This document shows, in pieces, positions 9,322 through 18,720 of a DNA stretch of 64,000 bases. How positions within the stretch are numbered: the stretch's first letter is position 1; each line of letters begins with the position of its first letter. The notes beneath the pieces are model-generated. The model had not been told where the DNA came from. It worked only from the letters and a program-made list of their open reading frames with translations, and searched no databases. Made by a program: the position numbers and the translations under genes. Where the stretch lies: assembly GCF_004349265.1 (NCBI RefSeq), contig NZ_SMFL01000001.1, positions 558,001 to 622,000 of the forward strand, read 5' to 3'. The stretch comes from Dyadobacter psychrotolerans. Its GTDB lineage: Bacteria; Bacteroidota; Bacteroidia; Cytophagales; Spirosomataceae.

Positions 9322-9387
9322 GCCGCAGCGCGGCGAAATGTTTGTAGAGTGACAATAACCGAAGTGATATAAAAGGTGCAGCGCACC
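9322..9387. repeat. Pair of GCAGCGC-loop hairpins in intergenic DNA
   Basis: Two 13-bp palindromes of the same design, GCCGC-AGC-GCGGC (9322-9334) and GGTGC-AGC-GCACC (9375-9387), lie in the 125-bp gap between apbE and the next gene. Both carry the GCAGCGC core. They look like a short interspersed hairpin element rather than a terminator, because no T-run follows. Confidence 0.5.
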
Positions 9388-9406
9388 GAAATAAAAACAC
9401 AATAAA

Positions 9407-11989
9407 ATGAGATTTCAACTTTTCATATTTCTCTTTCTCGGCATCACAATTTCCTCTTTTGCCCAAAAGAAAAACCCTTCAAGTCTTACCAACGGAAATA
9501 TTCGTGTATACTGGCAAAACGAAAAAAACGGCTGGCGCATTAGTGAGGTCATGGTAAAAAAGAATGAGAAATGGATACAGGGTTTGATTCCGTCCGGAGA
9601 GTATACTTTGTTATATTCTGAAACAAAACCATCCCCTGAGCCAAAGGAAACTTTTGAAAAAATTACCGGAGGCACTTTCCCCGAAGAGTCTTACCATTAC
9701 CAAAAATTACAATGGAAAGAAAGCATTACCGAAGTGCCGTTGAATACAGCCGGACAGGTTTTCCAATTTATTCCCTCCGGAATTTTGATCAAAAAAAATG
9801 AGCTTGAATTCAAAAAGGAAACGGAGGTAGCAACGATCATCGCAAACTGGAAACTGGACCCTGCGTTTCCAAACGACATTTTGGTTACGATGCGGCTGAT
9901 CCCAAAGAAGAAAGGATTTTTTTCTTTGGCCACACCGACCCTTGCTACTTTGCCTGTTGAAAAAATGTCCTGGGTTTCAGTCCCCGGTTATTTCCAGGGA
10001 AATTTTATACAGAAAAATTTTGCGCTCGCCTATGCTTACGGCCACGGAATTCCGGACCGCCCGGTTGTCTATCGCGAACGTTGCGCTACTACACTGAGTC
10101 CGTTGATGAGTTCTAAAAATGGCATGACCCTCTCTGTGATTCCGGAACCGGGTTTGGCCAGAGACCCGTGGGCAAAAGACAAATTCACGCAAATAGACTG
10201 GTTTATTGGCCTGTCCCACATGAACAGAAAGGCTCAGCTATCACCAACGCTTTATTACCCTGTTTTGGGAGAAGACAAATCTGAACGTAATGAAGGCGAG
10301 GAAATCAGCTATTCTTTCCGGTATAGTCTCACAGCGGATGACTGGTTCAAGGCAGTAAATCATGCTGCCTATGACATTTACAAGTTTAAGGAAACCTTGC
10401 CGCTGCGCCAAAGTACGCAATCGCTGACCAGCCGGATTGAAAATATGCATCACTATCTCACTGATCCGAAAACTTCGCTTTGGAATATTGAAGAATATAA
10501 AGGCAGGCAGATCGGAGCGCAGTCGTACCTGGGCGGAGTAGTTGGCTCAAATAAAGACGCCATGAAAAATGCAGATTATGGTGCTATGTGGATGCTCGCA
10601 AACGCCACAAAAGATCCGGAGCTGAAAGAAAAAGTTTTGCCACCAGCTTTAAATTTTAAACTGGTTCAGCAGGATACAGAAAAGGGATTTTTTAATGGTG
10701 CGATCGAAGGCCAATATTATCTTGCCAAAAAGAAAAAGTTTGTTGAAGAATGGGGCGAGGTAGTCGAACCGATTGCTTTGACATACTATGTGATGCTGGA
10801 TATGGGCAATATGCTTTTGTTTGAACCAAATAATACCGAGTTAAAAGAGCGGCTTCGCTTAGGCGCCGAGCGGCTGCTATCCTGGCAAAAGCCCGACGGA
10901 AGTTTCGCAGTTGCCTACGACCGTAAAACGGAAAGCGAACTTTTCAAAGACCTTAAAGATGTACGCCCTTCGTTTTATGGCTTAATGGTTGCCTACCGAA
11001 TCCTGAAAGATGAAAAATATTTGAAAGCAGCACAAAAAGGTGCTGACTGGATCATTAAAAATTCGGTTGAAAAAGGAAGTTTTCTGGGTGTCTGCGGAGA
11101 CGCAAGATATGCGCCTGATTTTGCTACAGGTCAGTCTGCACAGGCGTTTTTGGATTTATACGACATGACCAAAAACAAGCGTTATCAGGATGCTGCAATC
11201 ACCTGTGCGAAGATTTATACAACTTCTATTTACACACATCCCATTGCAAGCCAGGCAATAAAAACGGTCAATGGGAAGCAGAAGCAGGATTGGGAGATCA
11301 GCCAGACAGGTTTGAGTTTTGAGCATGGCGGTATTTTTGGATCTGCTACAAGATTAGGGCCCATTCAGCTGGCCAGCCACGCAGGCATGTTTATCAGGAT
11401 GTATCAGATAACCAAAGAGCCGATTTTTGCTGATATGGCAAGAGCCGCGGCCATCGGGCGAGACGCCTTTGTCGATAGCAAAACCAGCGTTGCTTCTTAT
11501 TACTGGCAGGCAATGAACAAGGGAGCCGGCCCCTATCCGCATCATGCCTGGTGGCAGGTTGGCTGGATAACCGACTATATTATGGCCGAAGCCGAACTAC
11601 GGTCAGACGGGAAAGTAGCATTCCCAAGAGGATTTGTAACGCCCAAAGTCGGGCCACATCAGACATACGGTTTTGAACCCGGAAATATTTATGGTAATAA
11701 AGCAGAACTGGTTATCCGGGAAGGATTTGTTATGGATAATCCGCCAGTTGTCGATTATGTTTTAGCAGAAAACCCGCAAACTAAGGAGGCTTATCTGGTA
11801 CTTCTCAACAACAGATCGCAGCCAACGGATGGAAAAATTTCATTGCATCCGGAGAAATGGGCAGCGGGCAAGACAATCAAAACCATAAAAAGGACCAGTT
11901 CGGGTCAGGCACTGACGAATGCTGATAAAACAGTATCCTTTCAACTACCCGGATTTGGAATAGAGGTTTACAGTGTCATATTCGAATAA
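9407..11989 (+). CDS. Secreted 860-aa protein with alpha/alpha-toroid-like C-terminal half
   Basis: No family is recognised with confidence. A signal peptide (residues 1-19, ending FAQ) is followed by a beta-rich region (about 20-300). Then comes a long helical region (about 320-740) with repeated helix-turn-helix pairs such as RLRLGAERLLSWQKPDGSFA, FYGLMVAYRILKDEKYLKAA and GQSAQAFLDLYDMTKNKRYQ. This pattern is that of six-hairpin glycosidases and polysaccharide lyases. The last 120 residues look like a small beta domain. Position between apbE and a sugar-type symporter, in a locus with two GH2 enzymes, suggests a periplasmic glycan-active enzyme. Catalytic residues cannot be assigned by eye. 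It could also be a lyase or a non-catalytic binding protein. Confidence 0.6.
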   Translation: MRFQLFIFLFLGITISSFAQKKNPSSLTNGNIRVYWQNEKNGWRISEVMVKKNEKWIQGLIPSGEYTLLYSETKPSPEPKETFEKITGGTFPEESYHYQKLQWKESITEVPLNTAGQVFQFIPSGILIKKNELEFKKETEVATIIANWKLDPAFPNDILVTMRLIPKKKGFFSLATPTLATLPVEKMSWVSVPGYFQGNFIQKNFALAYAYGHGIPDRPVVYRERCATTLSPLMSSKNGMTLSVIPEPGLARDPWAKDKFTQIDWFIGLSHMNRKAQLSPTLYYPVLGEDKSERNEGEEISYSFRYSLTADDWFKAVNHAAYDIYKFKETLPLRQSTQSLTSRIENMHHYLTDPKTSLWNIEEYKGRQIGAQSYLGGVVGSNKDAMKNADYGAMWMLANATKDPELKEKVLPPALNFKLVQQDTEKGFFNGAIEGQYYLAKKKKFVEEWGEVVEPIALTYYVMLDMGNMLLFEPNNTELKERLRLGAERLLSWQKPDGSFAVAYDRKTESELFKDLKDVRPSFYGLMVAYRILKDEKYLKAAQKGADWIIKNSVEKGSFLGVCGDARYAPDFATGQSAQAFLDLYDMTKNKRYQDAAITCAKIYTTSIYTHPIASQAIKTVNGKQKQDWEISQTGLSFEHGGIFGSATRLGPIQLASHAGMFIRMYQITKEPIFADMARAAAIGRDAFVDSKTSVASYYWQAMNKGAGPYPHHAWWQVGWITDYIMAEAELRSDGKVAFPRGFVTPKVGPHQTYGFEPGNIYGNKAELVIREGFVMDNPPVVDYVLAENPQTKEAYLVLLNNRSQPTDGKISLHPEKWAAGKTIKTIKRTSSGQALTNADKTVSFQLPGFGIEVYSVIFE

Positions 11990-12101
11990 CAGCTTTCGCT
12001 AACGAACATCAATCTTATAAAATCAAAACAAATCATGTCAGCCTTTCGCAGGAAGGGATTGCTAAGTCTGACAGCTAATTGCCAAAAGCTTAAAGCTAAA
12101 T

Positions 12102-13835
12102 ATGAACAATACCATTGATACTGTTGTAATCGTTGTTTTTTCAGCCTTTGTACTTGCCATCGGTTTGCTGTTTGCGCGCACAGGACGAAATTTGAAATCC
12201 TTTTTTGCCGGAGGTGAAGCCGTTCCCTGGTTCATCGGCGGACTGTCACTTTTCATGAGCTTTTTCTCAGCCGGTACTTTTGTAGCCTGGGGTTCAATAG
12301 CCTACAAACACGGCTGGGTGGCTATTACAATTCAATGGACCATGTGTATCGGCGCGCTTGTTACGGGTCTGTTTCTGGCACCATATTGGAAAAGAACCGG
12401 AGCACTTACCGCCGCAGAATTTATCCGTGAGCGATTGGGGCTTTCTGTTCAGAAAACCTATATTTTTATTTTTACGCTGGTTTCTGTTTTTATCAAAGGA
12501 TCGGTGCTTTACCCGGTTGCCAGGCTGGTGAGCGTGTCTCTCGATCTTCCGCTCGTTCCCTGCACAATCGGACTGGGTTTATTCATGATCGCATATACCG
12601 CGGTTGGCGGACTGTGGGCTGTCATGGTGACGGACATTTTGCAGTTTGTTGTATTGTGTGCAGCCGTTTTTATCTTATTGCCCCTTTCATTTGATCGTGT
12701 TGGCGGATGGGACGGTTTTGTAAAAAATGTTCCGGACGATTTCTTCAATCTTTTAAACGGCGAATACACCATCGGTTTTGTCCTGGCTTTTATCATTTAC
12801 CACATTTGTTATATTGGCGGAAACTGGACCATGGTTCAGCGCTATACGAGCGTCGACAGCGAAAAATCGGCCAGGAAAGTCGCCTTTCTTTTTGCAGGTT
12901 TATACCTGATCAGCCCGGTGATCTGGATGTTCCCGCCGATGATCTACAAGGCGATCAATCCATCTCTCACAGGTTTGGACACAGAGAACGCCTATCTCAT
13001 GATATGCAAACTGGTACTTCCTCCGGGTCTTCTTGGACTGATGCTGACGGGTATGTACTTTTCAACCTCAGCCAGCGCCAACACGGCTTTGAATGTAGTT
13101 TCAGCTGTTTTTACCAATGATATTTATAAAGGAATGGTTAATCCCGGTGCGTCCGACAAACAGCTGATCCGGGTAGCAAGAGGCTCGTCCTGGTTTTTTG
13201 GATTGGGGATGATCGGTATTGCTTTGATGGTGCCCGCTGCAGGTGGAATCGTTGAAGTCGTGTTGAGTATCTCGGCTATATCCGGTGGTCCGCTGCTTGC
13301 GCCTCCGCTCTGGGCGTTGTTTTCAAAACGACTTACCAGTAAAGTCACGCTTTGGGTTACCGGAATCGGATTGACCGTTAATTTATTCTTTAAAATATTG
13401 GCTCCGTTATTTCTTGATTTCAAACTGTCACGTGGAATGGAAAATATTGTGGGAGTCGGTTTGCCGCTGCTATTGCTTTTGGCTTATGAACTTTGGGCAA
13501 GATCTAAAGATGCAACTGCACAGGAATTTCTTACTTACCAGGTTACCCGTGAACAAAAAAGGATTCACAACCTAATCGAAGCAACACCGGAGGAAGCACT
13601 GGAAATAAGACGTCAGAATCGTTTTGGATTACAGGTCATTGCCGGTGCGCTACTGTTCACAGCACTCATTTTATTTGTGCTGAGCACCTTTACAACTTCC
13701 GGAGCAGGTATTACGGCAACCATTGCAGGGGTAATTTTGATTGCTACGCTGATACCATATAGTGCTTCGAGGAAGATAATACTTGACTCAAATATTGAGC
13801 AGTCGAAGGAAATCATCAACCCCGATCACAGATAA
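12102..13835 (+). CDS. Sodium:solute symporter (SSS/SLC5 family)
   Basis: This inner-membrane Na+-coupled symporter takes up small substrates, probably the mono- or disaccharide released by the locus's enzymes. The first segments (FSAFVLAIGLLFARTGRNLKSFF followed by AGGEAVPWFIGGLSLFMSFFSAG) are the SSS-family opening with the Na+-site helix, and some 13-14 hydrophobic helices can be counted in 577 aa. A charged cytoplasmic loop (about 460-500) precedes two final helices, as in other SSS members of Bacteroidota. The last 48 bp overlap the 3' end of the convergent PIN toxin gene. An AGCT-type repeat (12073-12099) lies directly before the start codon. Substrate unknown. Confidence 0.9.
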   Translation: MNNTIDTVVIVVFSAFVLAIGLLFARTGRNLKSFFAGGEAVPWFIGGLSLFMSFFSAGTFVAWGSIAYKHGWVAITIQWTMCIGALVTGLFLAPYWKRTGALTAAEFIRERLGLSVQKTYIFIFTLVSVFIKGSVLYPVARLVSVSLDLPLVPCTIGLGLFMIAYTAVGGLWAVMVTDILQFVVLCAAVFILLPLSFDRVGGWDGFVKNVPDDFFNLLNGEYTIGFVLAFIIYHICYIGGNWTMVQRYTSVDSEKSARKVAFLFAGLYLISPVIWMFPPMIYKAINPSLTGLDTENAYLMICKLVLPPGLLGLMLTGMYFSTSASANTALNVVSAVFTNDIYKGMVNPGASDKQLIRVARGSSWFFGLGMIGIALMVPAAGGIVEVVLSISAISGGPLLAPPLWALFSKRLTSKVTLWVTGIGLTVNLFFKILAPLFLDFKLSRGMENIVGVGLPLLLLLAYELWARSKDATAQEFLTYQVTREQKRIHNLIEATPEEALEIRRQNRFGLQVIAGALLFTALILFVLSTFTTSGAGITATIAGVILIATLIPYSASRKIILDSNIEQSKEIINPDHR

Positions 13836-14195
13836 TTTAGGAAAGCTTATGTCACTTAAAATATTAAAATGTCTGTCGTCGGATACTAAATGGTCTGCAT
13901 TGGAAACAAGAGCACAATCGACAAATTTATTATCATCGGGATCATTATGCATCATCCCCCATTCAAAAAAAGTTGATTGCAGCGTGCAGTTTTCAAGAGA
14001 AAGAATCAGTTTAATGACATTGTCAGCAACTGATGAGGATGTTTTCAAACTCAATATTTCATGGTATTCCAGCAAAATATCATTGCTTACAACCAGTTCA
14101 AATTTTCCATCTCTTAAACTGTCAAAAATAGGGCGATATTTGGATTTTACCGGAATTGAGATAAGTAAAACGTTAGTATCCAGAACTATTTTCAT
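13788..14195 (-). CDS. PIN-domain ribonuclease toxin of a type II TA module
   Basis: This is a 135-aa PIN-domain protein of the 'putative toxin component, PIN family' type. It begins MKIVLDTNVLL, with the first catalytic Asp at position 6; a central acidic stretch (NDILLEYHEIL) and a late DPDDNKFVDCA supply the other acidic residues of the metal site, and DDRHF follows. Such proteins cleave RNA and are held inactive by a cognate antitoxin. The start overlaps the antitoxin stop by 4 bp, so the two are translationally coupled. Its 3' end overlaps the symporter gene by 48 bp on the opposite strand. The pair interrupts an otherwise co-directional utilisation locus, which suggests insertion. Confidence 0.85.
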   Translation of the reverse strand: MKIVLDTNVLLISIPVKSKYRPIFDSLRDGKFELVVSNDILLEYHEILSLKTSSSVADNVIKLILSLENCTLQSTFFEWGMMHNDPDDNKFVDCALVSNADHLVSDDRHFNILSDISFPKLSVIGVDDFLRLLNI

Positions 14196-14428
14196 AGCGC
14201 AGGCTTTCCTCGCAGATGTTCCGATTTCCAGGACTCAATCGTTTCGTCGCTCCAATTATTGTCTTCCCAAAGCAAATCCATTTCAGTATCAATTTTTTTG
14301 GAAAAGTAGTTGGCAAGAAGCTTCTGAATCTCCTTTAATTCATTTTCTGAAACATTATAGGAATACAATTTCAAAAGTTCCATTTGAAGATTACTCAATC
14401 TTGTCGGGATGGTCTGGGCAGTATCCAT
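14192..14428 (-). CDS. Antitoxin partner of the PIN toxin
   Basis: This small acidic helical protein of 78 aa is encoded just upstream of, and overlapping by 4 bp, the PIN toxin gene. The start used is the internal Met (MDTAQTIPTRL) rather than the longer form from 14482, because a TATTTTTG box on the minus strand (14446-14453, Bacteroidota -7 type) would place transcription initiation about 10 nt before it. It has the layout usual for PIN-family antitoxins: an N-terminal part that may bind DNA, a central helix (SENELKEIQKLLANYFSKKID) and a Trp-rich C-terminal tail (WEDNNWSDETIESWKSEH) likely to occupy the toxin's active site. The role is inferred from pairing. Confidence 0.75.
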   Translation of the reverse strand: MDTAQTIPTRLSNLQMELLKLYSYNVSENELKEIQKLLANYFSKKIDTEMDLLWEDNNWSDETIESWKSEHLRGKPAL

Positions 14429-14485
14429 TTTCAGTATCGTTTTTACAAAAATAACCAAATCTTTACGAATTGTTTTAATCAAAAT

Positions 14486-16564
14486 ATGACTTCCAAATTT
14501 AGTATTCTGTCGGTATTGATCTTTTTATGTATTTATGGCAATACATCCGCTCAGTACTTTATAAAACAGCCAAACGCGATCCCTTTACATGGTGAGTGGT
14601 CATTTGCATTGGATCCTGCCGAAATGGGCGTTCCGGGAAAATGGTTTACGGATAAGGTTTCACAGGCTGGCCGATTTGATAAGGTCACGGTTCCGCATTG
14701 CTTTTCTGCTGATCCCCGATATGAATTTTACACCGGTACGGTTTGGTATCGAAAATCTTTCAACTGGAAACAATTGGGTGGCAAACGGATAATCCTGCAT
14801 TTTGATGCCGTTTATTACAAAACCCACATTTGGCTTAATAACAAAAAAGTTGGTGAGCACGAAGGTGGTTACACACCTTTCAGCTTTGATATTACAGATT
14901 TCCTCTCAGATGGAAATAACCTGCTGGCGGTTTCGGTAAACAACAACACCTGGAAACCAGGCACGATACCAGGTGCCAAAGACAACAACGATGTAAATGA
15001 TGCATTCATGGGCTGGGCAAATTATGGAGGATTAATCCGGCCTGTCTATCTTACGATTGAACCTGAGGTTTATGCAGATAATATAAAAATTGAGGCCATC
15101 CCTGATCTGGAAAAAGGTACAGCTGTTTTAAAAACAAAGTTCCGGATTCACAATGCTTCCAGGGATGCGGTTACTCCCAAAACCGGTTATGCCGTTTCTT
15201 TTAAAGACAAGCCGCTGGTAATGAAATGGAAAGGAAATTCCTCGCCCATTTCCGCAGGACAGTCCGGAATTCTGGAATCGGAAACTTCGCTTACGGCTGC
15301 ACAGGTAAAACTTTGGAACCTCGACGATCCGAACCTGTACCAGCTTAAAGCATTTATCGGCACGGATACGCTTACAGCAAATTTTGGAATCAGAAAAGTG
15401 GAAGTAAAAAATGCACAGCTTTTGCTTAATGGAAAACCGCTGAAACTCGCCGGCGGTAACCGCGTCGTAGATTATCCGGGACTGGGTTCTCTCGAGCCGG
15501 ATTGGCTGATAGAAAAGGATTTCCGTATGATGAAAGAAGCGGGAATGGAATTTCAGCGTCTGACCCATTACACGCCCTCCGAATATTTCTACGATCTGGC
15601 AGACAAATACGGCATGCTGATTATCACCGAAGCTGGCAACTGGCAGCTCACGCCAAATCAGATGAATAATGATTCGATGCGGACAAAATTCCGTTCACAG
15701 TTTAAAGAAATGGCAGAACGCGACTGGAATCATCCAAGTGTGATTGCGTACAGTGTCGGCAACGAATATATGTCATTACACGATGCAGGAAAGCGATGGA
15801 CAAAGGACATGATCACTTATGCCCGTGAACTTGATCCAACCCGGCTTTACACTTTTGCGAGTATGTTTCTGAACAGTATGCCGAAAAAACCGGAAGACGA
15901 AGCCAGCCAATATGTTGATTTTGTAAGTACCAATACCTATGGAAATCACGCTAAGGTTTTAGATCATATTCACGCACTGTATCCTGAAAAACCAATATTG
16001 ATCAGTGAATGGGGTGCAAGAGCTGACAACAAAGGAGAATTCTGGCGGGAGAAAACGCGCTCTGATATTCACGATTTCAACGAAAGCGAAGTTGCTCAGG
16101 CGCAGCATGTGACGGATGTTGTCAATGAAATCCGGAAAAGACCGTATGTAATCGGCGCTTCATGGTGGACTTATAATGACTACCAAAGTCGTTACCACGG
16201 CACGAACCCAAATGGCTATCGCCCCTGGGGAATTGTTCGTCCTGACCGCACACCCCGGCCTGCCTACAAAACCTATCAACGCGAAATGTCGCCTGTTGCC
16301 CTGGAAAAAGTAAGTTTTAAAACCAGTGATCAGGGCGAGCATCAGCTCACCGTAAAAGTGACCGCCCGTAACGATTTCCCTGCCTATGCTATTCAGGGAT
16401 ATTATATACAGATATCAGGCAAATCCATCAACATCCCAAACCTTATTCCCGGAGAAAGCAAAGAAATCGTGATACCGATCAGGGGCTTTGATAAAAATAT
16501 CAGCATTTACATTTTTAAACCAACAGGATTCAGAGTTCTTGATGAGACGATCGATTTAAAATAA
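14486..16564 (+). CDS. Secreted GH2 family glycosidase, copy 1
   Basis: This is a glycoside hydrolase family 2 enzyme (beta-galactosidase, beta-glucuronidase or beta-mannosidase type) acting outside the cytoplasm. The ATG at 14486 gives a signal peptide ending TSAQ; the longer open frame runs into the antitoxin region and is not used. Domains in order: sugar-binding jelly-roll (about 30-200, GEWSFALDPAEMG and IWLNNKKVGEHEGGYTPF), immunoglobulin-like (200-300), then the TIM barrel. The acid/base Glu427 lies in YSVGNEY and the nucleophile Glu508 in ISEWGA. At 692 aa it lacks the extra C-terminal domains of LacZ. The next gene is a close paralogue with the same catalytic positions. Exact specificity is not readable. 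Confidence 0.93.
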   Translation: MTSKFSILSVLIFLCIYGNTSAQYFIKQPNAIPLHGEWSFALDPAEMGVPGKWFTDKVSQAGRFDKVTVPHCFSADPRYEFYTGTVWYRKSFNWKQLGGKRIILHFDAVYYKTHIWLNNKKVGEHEGGYTPFSFDITDFLSDGNNLLAVSVNNNTWKPGTIPGAKDNNDVNDAFMGWANYGGLIRPVYLTIEPEVYADNIKIEAIPDLEKGTAVLKTKFRIHNASRDAVTPKTGYAVSFKDKPLVMKWKGNSSPISAGQSGILESETSLTAAQVKLWNLDDPNLYQLKAFIGTDTLTANFGIRKVEVKNAQLLLNGKPLKLAGGNRVVDYPGLGSLEPDWLIEKDFRMMKEAGMEFQRLTHYTPSEYFYDLADKYGMLIITEAGNWQLTPNQMNNDSMRTKFRSQFKEMAERDWNHPSVIAYSVGNEYMSLHDAGKRWTKDMITYARELDPTRLYTFASMFLNSMPKKPEDEASQYVDFVSTNTYGNHAKVLDHIHALYPEKPILISEWGARADNKGEFWREKTRSDIHDFNESEVAQAQHVTDVVNEIRKRPYVIGASWWTYNDYQSRYHGTNPNGYRPWGIVRPDRTPRPAYKTYQREMSPVALEKVSFKTSDQGEHQLTVKVTARNDFPAYAIQGYYIQISGKSINIPNLIPGESKEIVIPIRGFDKNISIYIFKPTGFRVLDETIDLK

Positions 16565-16649
16565 TTCCTGTCTTCTGCCACCATTCCATTCGTGGCATTC
16601 CGGATAGCAAGCATTGGTCAAAATCCATTTGAAATTCATAACCCGCTTT

Positions 16650-18680
16650 ATGAACCATAAATTTCTAAACTTACTTCTTGTCATTGTCTGCTGCATTTGT
16701 CAAAACAGCTTTGCCCAGTTCCATATCAAGGATCCCGGCGCAATATCGCTGAATGGGGACTGGTTGTTTATACTGGACCCGGCCGAGCTTGGCATTTCGA
16801 ATCAGTGGTACAAAGAGAACTCTGCCAAACCTTCCCGACAGGATGTAGTAACCGTACCGCACTGTTTTTCAACAGATGCCCGCTATGAATTCTTCACGGG
16901 AACAGCATGGTACCGTAAATTCTTTCCCTGGAAACCAACATCGGGTAAACGCGTGATCCTGCATTTTGATGCGGCTTATTACAAAACCGTTGTTTGGTTG
17001 AATGGTCAGAAAGTTGGTGAGCATGAAGGTGGCTATACACCTTTCAACTTCGATGTGACTTCTTTGCTGAAAAATGGTGATAACGAACTGGTGGTAGCAG
17101 TCAATAATAATACATGGAAAACAAACACCATTCCCGGAGTAAAGGATAATGGAAACGTCAATGATGCCTTTGTAGGTTGGGTTAATTATGGTGGACTGAT
17201 TCGCCCGGTTTACCTGACGATCAAACCCGAGGTTTATGTTGAAAATATCAGGATTGAAACAACACCGGATCTTATTAAGAACTCTGCCAGCATTACGGCC
17301 AGAATAAGGGTAAAAAATGCATCTTCAAATGCAGCTACGCCAAAAGTTGAACTTGCTGTATTTTTAGATAAAAGACCAGTTTCATTACGCTGGAAAACGA
17401 AGTCTGTGAGCATTCCTGCGGGCCAGACTGCCTTAATCGAGGCCGAAGCAACCATCGCGGCCACGGATGTGAAGCTTTGGAACCTTGACCAGCCGAACTT
17501 GTACAAACTCAAGGCCTTTGTCGGCTCTGACTCGATCGACTCCCGCTTTGGGATACGAAAAATCGAGATCAGGGATGCACAGATCCTGCTCAACGGAAAT
17601 CCACTGAAAGTCGGGGGAGGCAACCGTGTATTGGATTATCCGGGCCTTGGCTCGATGGAGCCGGACTGGCTTGTAGAAAAAGACTTTCGCCTCATGAAAG
17701 AGGCTGGCATGGAGTTCCAGCGGTTAACACATTATACGCCCGGAGAATATTTCTATGACCTGGCCGACCAATACGGAATGCTGATCATCTCCGAAGTCGG
17801 AAACTGGCAGCTTACACCAAAGCAAATGGACAATGATTCGATGCGTACCAAATACAAGTCGCAGTTTAGGGAAATGGCTGAGCGCGACTGGAATCATCCG
17901 AGTGTAATAGCATACAGTGTTGGTAATGAATACCTTTCCGACCAACCAGGCGGTCAGCGCTGGACGAAAGACATGATTGCTTTCGCCAGAGAAGTCGATC
18001 CCACACGCCTCTATACTTTTGCAACAAATCGCCTGAACACCTTGCCCGCTAAACCAGAAGATGAAGCCAGTCAGTATGTGGATTTTGTATCAACCAACAC
18101 CTACGGCGGACATGCCAGGTCGCTCGATCATATTCATAAACTTTATCCTGATAAACCTGTATTTATCAGCGAGTGGGGTACACGCTCGGACGGAAACGGA
18201 GCCGAGGCACAACAGGCTAAACATATCCGGGAAGTCTTGTCCGAGATCCGAAAAAGACCTTATGTCGCCGGTATTTCGTGGTGGACCTATAATGATTACC
18301 GCAGTAAATTGTTTGGCACCAACGTAAACGGTTTCCGTCAATGGGGTATCGTGGATCCAAACCGCTCACCCCGTGCTGCCTACAAAGTTCACCAGGAAGA
18401 ACTATCTCCCATTACGATAGAAAAAGTAGAATATCAATCTGGCGAACAAGGATTGAACACGCTCAAAGTAAAGCTGACGGCCAGGCCCGATTTTCCAGCA
18501 CGGAAACTTTACGGTTATTATTTAAAAACCGCACAATCCAAAGTTCTGATCCCCGATCTGAACCCCGGCGAAAGCAGGGAGATTACTGTTCCTATCCGGG
18601 GATTTGAAGGCCGGGCACACATTTCCATTTACAAGACGACGGGTTTCCTGACCACGGAGACTGAATTTATACTAAAATAA
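16650..18680 (+). CDS. Secreted GH2 family glycosidase, copy 2
   Basis: This is a tandem paralogue of the preceding GH2 gene, 676 aa, with the start at the ATG at 16650 that opens a signal peptide ending SFAQ. The domain order is identical: jelly-roll, immunoglobulin-like, TIM barrel. The acid/base is Glu427 (YSVGNEY) and the nucleophile Glu508 (ISEWGT), at exactly the same positions as in copy 1. The catalytic domains are nearly identical over long stretches (for example AERDWNHPSVIAYSVGNEY), while the loop after the acid/base and the segment near residue 515 differ (copy 1 has a longer insert around GEFWREKTRSD). This suggests duplication followed by change in substrate range. Confidence 0.93.
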   Translation: MNHKFLNLLLVIVCCICQNSFAQFHIKDPGAISLNGDWLFILDPAELGISNQWYKENSAKPSRQDVVTVPHCFSTDARYEFFTGTAWYRKFFPWKPTSGKRVILHFDAAYYKTVVWLNGQKVGEHEGGYTPFNFDVTSLLKNGDNELVVAVNNNTWKTNTIPGVKDNGNVNDAFVGWVNYGGLIRPVYLTIKPEVYVENIRIETTPDLIKNSASITARIRVKNASSNAATPKVELAVFLDKRPVSLRWKTKSVSIPAGQTALIEAEATIAATDVKLWNLDQPNLYKLKAFVGSDSIDSRFGIRKIEIRDAQILLNGNPLKVGGGNRVLDYPGLGSMEPDWLVEKDFRLMKEAGMEFQRLTHYTPGEYFYDLADQYGMLIISEVGNWQLTPKQMDNDSMRTKYKSQFREMAERDWNHPSVIAYSVGNEYLSDQPGGQRWTKDMIAFAREVDPTRLYTFATNRLNTLPAKPEDEASQYVDFVSTNTYGGHARSLDHIHKLYPDKPVFISEWGTRSDGNGAEAQQAKHIREVLSEIRKRPYVAGISWWTYNDYRSKLFGTNVNGFRQWGIVDPNRSPRAAYKVHQEELSPITIEKVEYQSGEQGLNTLKVKLTARPDFPARKLYGYYLKTAQSKVLIPDLNPGESREITVPIRGFEGRAHISIYKTTGFLTTETEFILK

Positions 18681-18720
18681 AAAACGGTCTGCTGAGGCCA
18701 GTGATATAAATACTTGACAA

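Noticed and set aside
13783..14454. A 223-codon open frame on the plus strand across the toxin-antitoxin genes
   Set aside because: It is antisense to the PIN toxin and antitoxin, whose conserved motifs (LDTNVLL, DPDDNKFVDCA) and coupled arrangement explain the open frame. The plus-strand translation has no recognisable features.
14384..14485. Upstream extension of the first GH2 protein
   Set aside because: The extension overlaps the antitoxin start and lacks similarity, while the ATG at 14486 opens a clean signal peptide.
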